Source of the DNA: Physcia stellaris | Taxonomy: Eukaryota > Ascomycota > Lecanoromycetes > Caliciales > Physciaceae | Assembly: GCA_018902385.1 (NCBI GenBank) | Contig: JABSSW010000033.1 | Span: 248,001-312,000 of the forward strand | DNA: 64,000 bases | Direction of reading: 5' to 3' | Made by a program: the position numbers and the translations under genes | The notes under the pieces: model-generated | The model's input: the letters and a program-made list of their open reading frames with translations, nothing else | Told to the model about the DNA's origin: nothing | The model's database searches: none | Part shown: positions 13,862-26,012 of the stretch, piece by piece | How positions within the stretch are numbered: position 1 is the first letter of the stretch | Layout: each line of letters starts with the position of its first letter

Positions 13862-14716
13862 GTGAGGGGTTGGTGGTTTGGAGTTTGGGAGAGTGGGAGA
13901 GGGGATGATTTTATGACTTATATACATAGATTGGGGGTTAGAAATGGGTTGGACATTTACGGTGTTTGAACATATTGCCATTTATATAATTTGTCTATAG
14001 ATATCTATCAAGCTGCATTGAAAACTCAGGCGGCTCCAACTCGCTGCTTTGGGAGCCAGAAATGTGTCAGTGACGTTGAAAACAAAAACAAGGATTGCTG
14101 GTTCTCCTCAGCCTCACCAAGATGTTCTGCTCCGGCATCGGGTAAAAGGTGTTCAATTACCAATCGACAGGTATGAACCGCAAAGTATATTCATGACCGA
14201 GAAATCCTGACCACAGGAGATTCGAGCGCGCAAGCGATAGAGACATGGGGCGTTGATCATAGGGGTGACTTCGCATTTCCCGGAGACGGGGAAACGGGGA
14301 TTTGGGAGTAGGTACGCAGGGCGAGTGAAGGCAGAGTGAATCGATCAGGCTAGACTTCATTGGATCTCTTAGATCAGACTTCTGAAAGTGGTTCTGTTCC
14401 ACTGCATGGCTGTTATTGACAGTTACATACGATCTTCAGATACCGATTACTTTAGCCCGTTGAATTCTCTTTCTCGGTTCTCAGTCTATCAGCTGGAGTG
14501 TAGTCTCTCATTGTTAAATTACGACCTCTTACAGATCCCTCCGGATTAAGGAATTCATTGCCACAAAACAGTAAGTCAGAGTGAAAGGTAATTTCCCTTC
14601 CTCGATATCCTTCACGTGTTAATCACTAATGTACCAACTCCCAGCAAGCTCAACGTTACATCCAACGGTTCGACAACACCCTTACACACATCGTCCTCAT
14701 CTTCAATATAGAAATC
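13862..14716. other. intergenic region between the glucan synthase and the Nmad2-like gene
   Basis: No supported gene. It holds the 3' region of the glucan synthase and the presumed promoter of the next gene. No repeat or RNA gene was recognised. Confidence 0.5.
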
Positions 14717-15538
14717 ATGACTAGAACCTACGCCTACACCGTGAAGACCGATAATGGTAGTGCGCCTTGCGCGCCTGATGATCTCTTAACTCTCGGCATC
14801 TGCAAGCCCCAGATACGCCGCACGGCAAAGCCTGGAGATCGACTGATAGGTATCAGTGCTAAGACAATGGTGGATACACCAAACGGGCACGAGTATCCTC
14901 CCGCGTCTGTAATCTACGCTGCTACCATCGACGAAAAACTTCCTTGGGAAGAATACTCTAGTCCCGAATACGAGCACCGAAAGGACTGCATCTACGCATT
15001 CTCCGAATCAGGTGGCGAACCCTACAGGAAGGAGGACGCAACTGTCCATCTCGGGGACGAACATCTCGAACACGATCTTCAAGGTACTGATCCAAGTGTT
15101 CTTCTTTGCCGCGACTTCCGCTACTTTGGTAAGAACGCTATCGAGCTCTCGACAATAGCCCCTCGCCTAGAAGGTTATGTTCACAAAAACTCTATAGGGA
15201 GATCTTATAGGGTTTTCGATATCAAGAAAGCAAAGGACAAGGAAGATCTTATCGAATGCGATGACGTCTTCGAGAGGTTATGGCAAATGCCAACCTCCTA
15301 CACCTCACCAGTAAGAGGTGGCGACAATGATGGCCAAATTGGGGACGATCCCGCACCAGACGGCTCGGACGATGAGCATTGCGTAGGGAACGACTCTGAA
15401 GACTATGAAGAGGACCATACTATACCAGAATCACCACAGACTGCCCAACTGAAACGAAAGCGAACGAATAAGGCATCCACGATAGGACGCCCCACAAGAT
15501 CTGGTGCTACTGCAAAGCGGAGCTGCAGATCGAAATAG
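14717..15538 (+). CDS. Nmad2-like (nucleotide modification associated domain 2) protein
   Basis: A single uninterrupted frame of 273 residues from the ATG at 14717. The first about 195 residues resemble the Nmad2 domain: an opening strand MTRTYAYTVKTDNGSAP, then LLTLGICKPQIRRTAKPGDR and LIGISAK, then VIYAATIDEKLPWEEY, and near residue 135 a CRDFRYFGKNAIEL segment. In the family as known from bacteria and phages, these correspond to a Y-fold start, the CKPxIRR-x-A-x-x-GD stretch, the IYAMxVDExLxxxEY strand and a late FxYFGxNA motif. The domain was defined by computational work on base-modification gene neighbourhoods, and its biochemistry is not settled. The tail (about 200-273) is acidic, then strongly basic (KRKRTNK, RPTRSGATAKRS), which suggests a nuclear or DNA-associated protein. 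No partner gene for DNA modification is seen nearby. Confidence 0.65.
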   Translation: MTRTYAYTVKTDNGSAPCAPDDLLTLGICKPQIRRTAKPGDRLIGISAKTMVDTPNGHEYPPASVIYAATIDEKLPWEEYSSPEYEHRKDCIYAFSESGGEPYRKEDATVHLGDEHLEHDLQGTDPSVLLCRDFRYFGKNAIELSTIAPRLEGYVHKNSIGRSYRVFDIKKAKDKEDLIECDDVFERLWQMPTSYTSPVRGGDNDGQIGDDPAPDGSDDEHCVGNDSEDYEEDHTIPESPQTAQLKRKRTNKASTIGRPTRSGATAKRSCRSK

Positions 15539-16611
15539 CGGGCGCTCATAAGGCTCCCTCCGTATACCGTTGTACGTTTTGAAGAACATTTGGGGCAATA
15601 TGTAACAGTTTATTTGGGAAAGTTGGCAAGGTCTACACTTCCTCTCTAGGCGAATCATGGTTTTCTTTCGAGCTCTTGGTCAACAGTCTAGTACTCCATA
15701 AGGCCTAAAATAAAATAAGAACGACATAGGCGCAGCCCGTTCATAGTCATTGCTGCTCCAGGTAGTCGGGAGCAGTGAAAAGTGTCCCATTATTGGAATT
15801 CGCCGATTTTCATCATCGCTTGCTCTAGCAAGGTCAGCGGGTCCATAACGCTCAGCGTCTTAGCTATGCGTCCTAGCCGCTTACATATATTAGGTCTCGA
15901 ACGTGTTCGGTATCAAACAAAAACACAGGCTTTCAGCCTGGGAACGTCCTAATGGAATTACGACAGTAGTTGTTTAGCCACTAATTCTCTCTAGCACGGA
16001 TTGAACTGCAGCTAAAGAACATATCGAAAACGCTCATACACACTTCTAATGATGCCCGACTGGAAAATTCCCGCATAAAATCTGTGCGTGTCCGCATCGC
16101 CATTGCTCGGATACAGAGTACGGCCGTACTGTCGTGAGCTGCACTTTCGTAACACGGACCCAGCATCTGTTTCCTTTTCGAGGACAGCTGAGAGATCTCG
16201 GTGAGAGAAAGAACGCAAGGGCACGACCAAACGTCGCAATCAAATGAGCACACAGCAATAATACCTAGCTCGGCTCACCGTTACCGCATAACGACGGGGT
16301 GAAAACCTAGGAGAATTTGGCCAGAACATCGATTATTTCTCGCTCTTCTAACCCAGCTGGAATGCTAGCGGTCTCCATAGTGATGTTCTGGCATTTACCT
16401 GCAAGGAGTTTTCTCGGGATGTCATGCAGCGAATATGCCGCCAAGACTGCTGTGCACCATGAGCTGCAATGATTTGCATGACATTCCTGAGCATGTTGTT
16501 TGTTTCCGGAGAGGCTGAAGCTTGCCCCGCTCAGTCAAGTCCCTGCGTCCTCATGTTCGGTCATAGCTTTCGAAAATCCACTCCATTGCTCTTCATCCCA
16601 TCATTCGTGCC
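15539..16611. other. intergenic region
   Basis: About 1.07 kb without a supported gene. The small frames present overlap on both strands and show no family motif. It contains the presumed promoter of the sugar transporter downstream. Confidence 0.5.
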
Positions 16612-19200
16612 ATGGATGAACGCAAGGCTTCTCTCGCCTCCTTTGGTTTGACTCGTCGAGTTCATGTGTGTATACTTCTACACGTGCCCCAATTCTACTA
16701 CAAGGCTGACAGGTTTGCAAGAAGAGTGTATCTGCACAAGACGCTCTCAAAGGCGTGGATCTCAACCGCAATCTCGAAGCGCTGTACGTTGAAAAGCCCT
16801 CAATATCACCAGCATATTACCTCCACCCAGCCACCATATTGGTCTTCACCGCTGACATGTTTGCGCTACAGTATCGAAAATCCACTCAATCATCTAACCC
16901 CAGATGAGCTCGAGAAGGATGCGCGGACCTTTGCGCGGACTACAGGCTTGGAACAATATCAAGATCTGATGGAAAGGGGAGCAAAACTTGCTAAAGACCC
17001 ACAATATTTCGAGGTCATCCCCGGCGTGACCGATGACGAGAAGCAAGCTCTTCGGGATGAGAGACGGCGTCGATTCCGGCAGCCAAGACAGCTTTACCTG
17101 ACGATCATTATCTGCTCTATCGGAGCTGCTGTACAGTACGTTCATCTGTCGGCGCATGCGAAAGATCATTGAGGCATCTGGCTAAAACGCATGGCGGTAT
17201 AGGGGATGGGATCAGACAGGTTCCAATGGGGCGAATCTCAATTGGCCTCAAGCTTTTGGTCTTCAAACCGATCAAAGGTCAAACGACTTCTGGATTCTCG
17301 GATTGGTGAATGCAGTGAGTCGTATCTCGACGCTTACAACCCTGGATGCAGTATGCTGACCCCAGATATCTTCAAGGCGCCATACATTGCTGCAGCTTTC
17401 ATGTAGGATTCCTCCATTTCACCATTATTTGATGGCGGATGCTAACCTAGAACAGAGGATGTTGGCTATCACACCCCTTAAACCATCAAGTCGGACGTCG
17501 AGGCACGATCTTCTTTGCAGCTATATTCTGCCTCTTCTCCGTCATTGGGTCAGCTTTTACCCAAACATGGGTTCAGCTCCTCATATGCCGTCTTCTGCTC
17601 GGTATCGGTATGGGAGCCAAGGCATCGACAATTCCCGTTCTCGCAGCAGAAAACTCCCCTGCTGCGATCCGTGGTAGCTTGGTGATGGGATGGCAGCTTT
17701 GGGTTGCTTTTGGTATCTTTCTGTAAGTCGCATCAATGACTGAAGCTAGCCAATCATTTCTAAGACTAATATACGACCGAAAGAGGCTTCACAGCGAATC
17801 TCGCATTGTATCAGGTCGGTAAAATTGCATGGCGCTTACAGCTTGGGTCTGCTTTCATTCCAGCAGTCCCTCTCATCATTGGAATATACTTCTGCCCAGG
17901 TATGCCGAGTAAGCACCGCGTCAGCGTTACAAGCTAATTATTGTCAGAGTCTCCTCGATGGTACATAAAGAAGCACCGATACCGAGATGCCTTCAATTCC
18001 CTTTGTCGCCTGCGCAATACTCCAGTTCAGGCAGCTCGCGATCTCTATTACATCTATGCCCAGGTACGACTTGAAGAGATGATGCTGGGAGACGGCGACA
18101 TCACGATAGCAGATGGACAGGAACATCATTCCATTAATGGGAGGTATCTCACACGGTTCTTGCAACTATTCACCATTGCTCGGATCAGACGGGCAACTTT
18201 GGCTTCTTTTGTGGTAATGATAGCACAGCAGATGTGCGGAAGTAGGTCGCCACGTGCCTGAGTTTTGCCTCTAGAGCTAACAGAACAGTTAATATCATGG
18301 CCTTCTACTCCTCAACCTTGTTCGTCGACGCGCATGCCAGCGAAAGAAGCGCATTACTGGTTTCCTGGGGCTTCGGACTCATCAATTTTGCGTAAGCTAC
18401 GCAAAGAAATCTATGGATGACGTGTGCTGATATCATTACCCAGTTTTGCTTGGCCTGCTGTTCGATCTATAGATCACTTCGGACGCCGAGCCCTCCTTCT
18501 CTTCACATTCCCACACATGGCCTGGACACTCTTAGCGGCGGGGTTCTGCTTCTACATCCCCACCGACAGCCCAGCTCACTTAGGCTTGATCACCCTCTTC
18601 GTGTACCTCTTTGCAGCATTCTATTCTCCTGGCGAGGGACCGGTACCTTTTACATACTCCGCCGAAGCATTTCCACTCTTCCACCGTGGTAAGAACCCCT
18701 CAGCCGGAGCTGATTCTTCATTAATAGACAAGGTTGCTGACAATTTGATGGCAGAGGTTGGCATGAGTCTATCGGTCTCAATTAACCTGTTCTGGGCCGC
18801 TGTTCTGACTGTAATCTTCCCAAAGCTCACATACGCCCTTACTCCCACAGGCGCCATAGGCTTTTTCGCGTAAGCCCCTCCTGACAATCTTGACGCCATT
18901 GTCCTGCAAATTGAAAACTGACACTGATAGGGGTCTCAACATCATTGCTTTCGTAATGATTTTCCTCTGGGTCCCAGAGACCAAACAGCGGACTTTGGAA
19001 GAGCTGGACTACATCTGTGCGTTCATTCTCCTGGTGATTGGCATGCTAATAGAACTAATGTGTGATTTTTAGTCGCCGTACCGACCAGCAAACATATGAG
19101 CTACCAGATCAAGCAGGTGATTCCGTATGCTTTCAAGCGCTATATACTTCGCAGAAAGCTAGATCTGGAGCCGTTGTACAAGTTCGAGACTTTAGGGTGA
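16612..19200 (+). CDS. MFS sugar transporter, sugar porter family
   Basis: Thirteen exons assemble into one 626-residue frame: 16612-16665, 16713-16783, 16872-17135, 17203-17314, 17377-17402, 17456-17722, 17784-17899, 17948-18241, 18289-18391, 18444-18688, 18755-18869, 18931-19016, 19073-19200. Every junction keeps phase, and the introns are mostly 46-67 nt. Sugar-porter signatures appear in order: a [12 protein letters not shown] segment in the first loop, [10 protein letters not shown] (loop 2-3), [30 protein letters not shown] at the start of the central loop, [14 protein letters not shown] in helix 7, [10 protein letters not shown], and [15 protein letters not shown] after helix 12. A cytosolic N-terminus of about 110 residues precedes helix 1. 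It should carry a hexose, pentose or polyol across the plasma membrane with protons; the substrate cannot be read from sequence. The first junction (donor 16666) is the least certain. No break was found. Confidence 0.85.
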
Positions 19201-19951
19201 TGGGTGGATTCAATGGCAGTCGAGAGCGTTTGTTGAAGAGGCATTCTTTGCTGAGCGCGGTGTGGCTGTTAAGTCAGCATCCTTTGGCAGGTTTGGTGTA
19301 GACTATTCTCTGAGATGGTCTTGTCCCCGGCTACAACATGGCCATCAAACGCTGAGCCGTTCTTGGGATATTGGAATGTCCAAAAGTATGCAGGGCGAAA
19401 AGCCCTAAAAGCGTCATTCGAATGAACTTTGCTTTTTTACTCATCCAAGGTCCAATAAACGTGTGGAGAGACGAGTATCATTTCATGCCAATGCAGGAAA
19501 CATTTCCACTTCGGCAGCTTTGTCTGCTTGGCAAAAAACCAGTATCTAGAACCTCCCTCCTGCTCTTTGTTCATGTATCGCTTTTGGAAAATCCGTAATG
19601 CATGCTTCCGCTCCTGACGCTTCTGAACAAAGAAAACGGATATCGACGAGAGCCCAAATCCAATACCAATTGTCCTCCATGTGCTCCCATCCAGCCCTTA
19701 CAATCCCAAAAGAAGTCACCGCAGCTCTCTACATACAGCAGGCAAAGTCCCGTGCAACAGTTCCAAGAGCCTATCAGCAACCTCCAAACCACCTGCAAGC
19801 CTTAACCATCTCGGCCTAGCGAGAAACGTCCAATGAGGCAGGTGGCTGCAGCAACAGAAATGACCCGCATCTCCAGTCAGAGCCTCACCTCGTAAACGAC
19901 CTCTGCCCCACCGACAGGAGTCTCAGATCAAAACACACGAATATCGCTACC
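19201..19951. other. intergenic region
   Basis: About 750 bases between the transporter stop and the ankyrin gene start. No motif-bearing frame, repeat or RNA gene was recognised. Confidence 0.5.
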
Positions 19952-22696
19952 ATGCAATCCCCACCGCACTACCACGCCCTCCCGGAAGTCGTCCGCCTAT
20001 GCGCCTCCATCACGCAGCTCCTCAGCGCCGACGAGGCTCTGAGCGTCGAGGTGCAGAGCCTCGCGCAGCTCCTGGGGTATTTCGAGCGGATGCGCGCGCT
20101 CAACGAACCAGTGCTCGAGCTCGAGGAGTTGCATCTCAGGGATGTGAGCCGGTTGGTGCGGAGGTGTCATGGGACGCTGTTGAGTCTGCAGAAATATCTG
20201 GAGCGGGAGCGGGAAAGGGGGAAGAGGGAAGGGGCTTGGGGGGGTGGGGAGGCGCAGGAGGTTAGGGCTGCGAGGTTTTATATTGGGTTTTATAGACGGG
20301 CGCTGGAGATGGCGCTTGTGGGGTTTAATTTGTAAGTCCTAGCTCATTGTTTCCTGTGAGGGGTAGAGGGCGGTGATGGGGGCTTGGTTAACGGGGCGTA
20401 GTATCCGTCGCTGGAAAAGCAGGGGGCCTCAAGAAGACATTGATAGTGATCGGAGGAATCTTTCAGAGGCTACGGATCATCTGCGTCTAAGAGTCATCCA
20501 GCGGAAAAATCTCACTGCAGGGAGTGACCACCAGGAGAGCGTGGAGGAGATGGGATTAATGAGGGATATCGAGCAGTGCATCAAGTCGGCGGAGAAGCTC
20601 TTGACTATCGATCGCATCGAAGAACAAAAGGAGCTCAAACTGCCCCTCCGTAACCATGTCGGTCTTCAAGTCCGCGGCGTACCAGATCGACTTCCGCATT
20701 GGCTGGCAGAAGTACCGATGAGGAATGGCTCCATTAGAAGCTCTTCGACTTCGGAGATCAGAACCGATACTTACGTCAGTGATGACTCGTCAATTGAATC
20801 CATTGAGGATGAACCTGAACATGACGCCGGTTTCTCAGCTGAGGTCTACGCGGCGATGATCACCGCTCTGCTGGGCGAGCTCCGAGAGAAGATGAAAGCC
20901 CGAAACTACAACGACGCGGACGAGATCTGCAAGACTCTCATGAAGCACTCCAAGGATCGACAAGCCAGACTCGGGATACCCTTTGAAAACGAGGCCGAAG
21001 TCGACTTAGCCCTCGCAGAAATCTGCCTCGAACAGAAACGATACCAGAAATCGAAGAAGATAGTGTTTCGGCTGCTGCAAAGCGATGCCATTGACGCGGA
21101 TGGGAGATTCAGATTGCATCTCTTCTTGGCGAGAGCGTATGTCGGGAGAGACCAACTCCCAAAGGCGGAATCATATGCTCGGAGCTCGCTCAAAGGCCGA
21201 GAGGCGCTCGACATGGGCGAGAGCACCCCCTAACGCGAGAATCAGCTTTGGTGCTGATAGAGATATATGAAGGGCAGGGGGACACCACGACGGCCGGAGT
21301 ACTCAGGAACATATATTGCAAATCTACATTTCCGTCGCCGCCTCCCAAGTCAGCTTTAAGACAAGTTGCTCGACCAGCGGTCCCCAGTCCGCCACCCTCT
21401 CGGGCTCAGAATCAAAAGGAGCAACCAGTGGCAGCGAATCAGCAAGCAGCCCCTGCACCTAGTGAGAATCGTATCAGATGGGCACCTGATGTTTGGGTTA
21501 ACGATTCCAGCATCAATGCGCCGATGAATGAACTCGGTCAGACGCCATTGGTGTACGCTATACATCAAGGAGACGAGGCATATGTTAAGCTGAACATTGA
21601 GCGTGGAGCTAACGTTGACAAACCCTGTGCGGACGGAATAGCTCCCCTGATGCATGCTGTACTTCTCGGGAACGAGCTTATGGTCGAGACGTTACTGAAA
21701 GCTGGTGCGAAAGTGGACCTCCGTACTTCGAACTGGACTGCCCTCCAGCAAGCGACAGAAAAAAGTAATCTGGGTATCATGAAGCTCCTACTCGCCTTTG
21801 GCGCCGACACCGAAGCAAAAAGCCCCTTCGAATACATCAAACCCAAAAACACGAGCGAGAAACTGCGAGCCATCTCCAACCGCGAGCCAGATCCAGAAGC
21901 CAACGTCGACCCCAAGAAAGACCACAAATGGACCCCCCTCCTCCGAGCCGCAAACCAAGGCAACAAAGCCGCCGTAAGCCTCCTCCTCGACGCAAAAGCC
22001 AACCTCGAAGCCCGCAGCCCCACAAAAGCCACGCCCCTCATGTACGCCTGCAAGAACCTCCACCTCGAAACCGTCGACCTGCTCGCCATCCGCGGCGCCA
22101 ACATCCACGCCGTAGACGAATACGGCTGGCAGCCCCTCCACCACGCCGTCTCCAACGCGCCCGCCCGCAGCAAAGAAGCCCTCGGCATCATCGCCCTGCT
22201 CCTCAGCCACGAAGCCTCCCTGAACGCGAAATGCAAGTTCGGCAAAACGGCGCTGCACTACGCGGTCGAGAAAAGCAACTCCGAAACCGTGGCCTTCCTC
22301 ATCGCTCAAAAAGCAGACATCGAGGCGCGCGACATGGCCGAACTCACGCCCCTGCATACGGCCATCAAGGCCCGGCTGGTGGCGATGGTCAGTCAGCTGC
22401 TGGAGCAGGGCGCTGATTCCGCGGCTATGGATCTGGCGGGCGACGATGCGCTTGCGGTGGCGCGGCATGCGGATAAGAAGAGCCCTGAGATTATCGAGTT
22501 GTTGGTTAAGGATAAGAAGGAGAAGAAGGAGAAGAGCTATGCGGTTGCGGGACGGAGCACGGAGCGCAAAGGCAGCTTTTCGACGATGAGGAGGGCGAGT
22601 ACGAGGAGTAGTAGTGCGGCTGGGGATAGCTTGCTTAATTCGTCGAAGAGGAAGAGGTGGTTTGGGAGGGCGAGGAAGGGGGATTCGGATGGGTGA
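19952..22696 (+). CDS. ankyrin-repeat protein with fungal N-terminal helical domain (one apparent frameshift)
   Basis: Exon 1 is 19952-20331 and exon 2 is 20402-22696, joined by a 70-nt GTAAGT intron that restores a Phe codon; about 891 residues if the frame is continuous. The first about 200 residues are helical and charged, like the N-terminal domains of fungal STAND-type proteins. A helical TPR-like part follows (ALAEICLEQKRYQKSKKIVF, then LHLFLARAYVGRDQLPKAE). The second half has at least six to eight ankyrin repeats with TPL and GA(N/D) signatures, for example GKTALHYAVEKSNSETVAFL, and a basic Ser-rich tail. Near 21213-21220 the frame changes: upstream reads SLKGREALDMG and downstream reads REHPLTRESALVLIEIYE. 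One base seems to be missing in a short G run. The downstream frame has no ATG of its own at that point, so this is one gene. The likely role is a protein-protein interaction scaffold, function unknown. Confidence 0.75.
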
Positions 22697-22824
22697 GGGG
22701 GGAGGTGGAATGTTTTTGATATAGTAGGTCGGAGCTGGTATTCTCTTTTTCGTACAGCGGAATTGATGGCTGCCTTTGCATCAGTCGAGCTCTGCAACGG
22801 CACTTTTCGATCCGAATCGTAAAT

Positions 22825-23052
22825 CCCATAGTCTGATGTGGTGCGATCCCTCCTCCATGCATCGCTATCAATACATTCGATATGACAAGACGCATACCCG
22901 TGTTAGGCACAAAGCATTTGAGTATGATATGAAAATGACATAAAAACAACATGAGACTAGAATCATCTCTTGATTTCGTCCCAAGTCTGGTAATCGCTGG
23001 TCCGCTAGGGCTAAACTATAAGCATCAGCACCACTTTCTACCATACCACGAG
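22825..23052 (+). repeat. short dispersed element with inverted ends, copy A
   Basis: It begins CCCATAGTCTGATGTG and ends near ACCATACCACGAG, imperfect inverted ends. Its inside matches copies B, C and D: the predicted core reads YDKTHTRVRHKAFEYDMK, against YDKTCTRLW in B, FDNTLSRAWHKAYENDM in C and YDKTSTSHWNKVYEDDMK in D. It is about 230 bp. It is too short to encode a transposase, so it is MITE-like or a fragment of a repeated coding unit. Confidence 0.6.
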
Positions 23053-23131
23053 ATCCCAAATTCTCGCGCAAGATCCTCTTCCATCCCCTAACGGGGATCC
23101 TTGAAGGTCGGTGTGTGTTTGTTTAGTCAGC

Positions 23132-23350
23132 ATATCGATGGATTTTTCTTTCTTCGCGATCGTCTTGGTTTTGTGGGCTGGTTCGAAGGATGTGAGTTGT
23201 TGATACATGGATACAGATGGGAGTCCTCGGAGGTAGGGGTGTTTTTTCTTATTCTGCGTATGGACGGATCTTTCTTTCTCCACGTTCGATTTATCGAAAG
23301 ATGTGAATCATTGATATCTAGATGCAGGTGTGAATCTTCGGATGCACGTC
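23132..23350. repeat. imperfect tandem repeat, two units of about 90-110 bp
   Basis: Two degenerate units share a GGATTTTTCTTTCT / GGATCTTTCTTTCT start, a GGATGTGAG / AGATGTGAA block with TTGATA, and an end like GATACAGATGGGAGTCCTCGG / GATGCAGGTGTGAATCTTCGG (each over 20 only when joined). They fill most of the gap between dispersed-element copies A and B. Confidence 0.5.
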
Positions 23351-23400
23351 CGTTCTGTATCTCCTGATGTTGTTGCGCATCCTCGATCGTTTTTCTCAAT

Positions 23401-23579
23401 CCCACGGTCTGTCTGGTGTGATGCTGTCTTGCCTCTAACGCATCGTCACCAATCCATCCATCTATTATGACAAAACGTGTACCCGTCTCTGGTAAAAAGC
23501 GCATGAAGCTTTTAATTTCGTCCCAAGTCGGCGTCGGTGCATCCTGAAAATTGAGCATTACCTACTGCCAGACCGTGGG
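23401..23579 (+). repeat. short dispersed element with inverted ends, copy B
   Basis: It starts CCCACGGTCTG at 23401 and ends with the exact inverse CAGACCGTGGG at 23569-23579, an 11-bp perfect terminal inverted repeat. AT on the left and AT on the right flank it, but these may be part of the inverted ends. The interior shares the GTGATGCTGTCTTGCCTC and AATTTCGTCCCAAGTCGG segments with the other copies. Confidence 0.65.
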
Positions 23580-24318
23580 ATAGCGGGGAATGTTTGACGT
23601 CTATATGTCTTTACGAGCTTGTTCTCATCGATTTCTTTCCTCTATATGCGTGGTGCGGAGTCTCTGGACTCTAATCGAGGGGTAATGATGCTGGATATTG
23701 AATGGAGAGAGGTCTCCTGGATCCGATTCTCACTTCCCAGGTGCATCCTGTCTCAGCTTTTCCAGAAGGTCTGGCGAGAAGAAGCCACCCAGATAGAAAT
23801 TAGAAATGCTAGCCTGTAATTAGTTCTCTCACAAGCACCGGCCGTATCTTTCCATCCAGCAACGATGCACCTCCACACTCTCCTCACTGCCCTTCAAGCC
23901 AGTCTCACGCAACCGAGTACTGCACTTGCTGGGCAGACACTTATAAAATAAACTCAATTACATCTTCGATTGCCATCAACGACGGCTGCGCCAAATTCCA
24001 CGACGACCGATAAGATGCGGCACAAACCACGAAATACTGCCGCCGCTGCGAATCCACACCATCCGGATCGGCTTCCCAGAACTCCCAAGAAAAAACCCTC
24101 ACGGCCTTGGAATCGTGGGTGCAGTCACCAAAGCGGGGAGCGACACCTATCATATTACGGGAGATTGGCGTGCGTGCTCTACTCCCGGATCAAAAGCTGC
24201 GGCTCCAGCGCTTACGACAGCAATGACCATGGTAGGGACCTACACAATTGCAGCTTCCCGGCGCTGCGAATGAGGCCTAGACGGCATTGACGCGGCTTCC
24301 AAGACGAGAGACCAGCAG

Positions 24319-24699
24319 TAGGCGTCGTCACGACGCTTTTTTTCGGTCCTTATAAGCCCTATAGGTACATTTGTTACCCATATGAAACAACTCTGCCACG
24401 CTTGTTTCACTGTAATCTCGTACTTAAAGGGCTTATAAGTACGTTAACTAAAAGGAACATCGATGTTTCTTTTACTTCCTGTACCGCCCTTATAAGTACA
24501 GCAAGACTAGCGTGAATGCGATGTTTGGTGGTGATTTCGCGTTTCACAGTGCCAATAGCATCGTTTTCTTGAAACAATACAGTTCTGTACTGCGAGCCGT
24601 CTTCACGACGGCCAGTACTAATAAGCCTTATTAGTACAATTGGACCTTTGTACTAATAAGGCCTACTAGACAAAAGAAAAAGCGTCGTGACGAGGCCTA
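24319..24699. mobile_element. MITE with 23-bp terminal inverted repeats and TA target site
   Basis: The left end (24319-24341) begins TAGGCGTCGTCACGACGC and runs into a T tract. The right end (24677-24699) is its inverse with one mismatch. If the terminal TA is counted as the target duplication, the element is 24321-24697, about 377 bp. A TA target and inverted ends fit a non-autonomous Tc1/mariner-type element. There is no coding capacity. The inside is full of small palindromes around TTATAAG and TAATAAGCCTTATTA, so the single strand could fold strongly. Confidence 0.7.
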
Positions 24700-26012
24700 G
24701 TGATTCTAAAACCCCTGAATGCCAGCACCGAGTCCCAGCGCCTTGGGATTACCGTCATTGCAATCGCTCGAGACTTGGCTGATATCTTCGCGCCTTCTTT
24801 GCAGGAGGACGCAGTTTGGCATTCAGCGCTATGAAGTCGACTGTAGGGTGTATGGGAGGAGAGCCGAGTGTTTGACAGGCTTTGCGATAGCTACGATGGT
24901 CTAGCCGTCGATAATCAGAGCTCGCTTATGTAATCGGCCTTCTGGCTTGACAGTAGGCCCCTTTTTCTAAAACATATGTAGCATACCGCATTTGAGACCC
25001 CTATGCACCTATTGCATCATACCAATCCTGAAAGCCTAATAGACCTCGATTTTAGCCAATTACACATGCGCTATATGTCTCATTTCCTCTGGTATTGAAA
25101 GCAGTGTCCATCCCACTTCGGGTGATTCTGGGTAGGGGGGTGGGAGTAAAGAAATGGGGGTGGCTATAATGGCTCTCTTGTTTTATCGTAGTTGTGCACT
25201 GTCAAATCGTCCAAGTTTGGATCAGTGGCAATTAAAACTCATACAGATGAAGTCCTGGAACGACGGTTGGTCCGAAAGCGAGTAACTGCGTTAGTTCTCA
25301 TTGCTGCAGCGGTCACGCTCATTGGCGCTGAACTCTGCCCCCGGTACCCTGTCACCCTCCGCCTTGTATGATCGTCAATCCATACATCTTAATTAGTAAG
25401 AGAATCCATCATCGGCCGAGTCAAAATCATATGTTCCGTGCCAGTACGTCGTTGAGCCAGGAGCACGAATGCTACTACTTGGATCTGAGTTCTTGTTGCT
25501 ATATATTCCATCCGTTTTTAAGTCGGCATTGAAACTCGGAAGTAATTATTGCGCGGATGAGATAGGTTCCTGCTGGTAGCTACTTGGATCGTACAGAGTA
25601 GGGATAACCTGCAAGAAACATCGGGAATCGCAGGAGTAGACTTTGTCGCAAGTAGCTAACTAGGGGATTGAATAGAGAGATAGTGTAGAACACGAATCAT
25701 TAGCTCATCCACGTTCGTGCCCGTCAGAGAAATTGTGCCTGAAATCCATGCTCTTTGCAACCTCCATTTCTAGTAAAACAGGATGTAAAGGAGTGTCCAT
25801 TGCGACCCGACTATTATCCCGAAACAGTATGAACGCGTGGTAGCCCAACGTGGGAAGGAAATCAATTTCATAGATGCTTTCATATCACGTACAGTCATGA
25901 TTGTCCCAAGAAAGCCTCTCATGTTCTCATCAAATCCACTCCATTTTGGTGCTCGAGTCAGTCTCGAGTCAGTCCAGGTCGAATGCTTCTAAAAATTACC
26001 CTTTCTAGCGTC
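24700..26012. other. intergenic region without supported gene
   Basis: About 1.3 kb. The few frames present are short and overlapping. No repeat with another part of the window was recognised. Confidence 0.45.

Noticed and set aside
22825-23052. AT dinucleotides flanking the dispersed elements as target-site duplications
   Set aside because: AT...AT continues the inverted repeat symmetry (ATCCC...GGGAT), so it cannot be told apart from the ends themselves, and copy C lacks it on the right.
23941-24153. 70-codon minus-strand frame with natural-looking composition
   Set aside because: It has no recognisable family, no clear promoter or flanking exon; kept out for lack of support.
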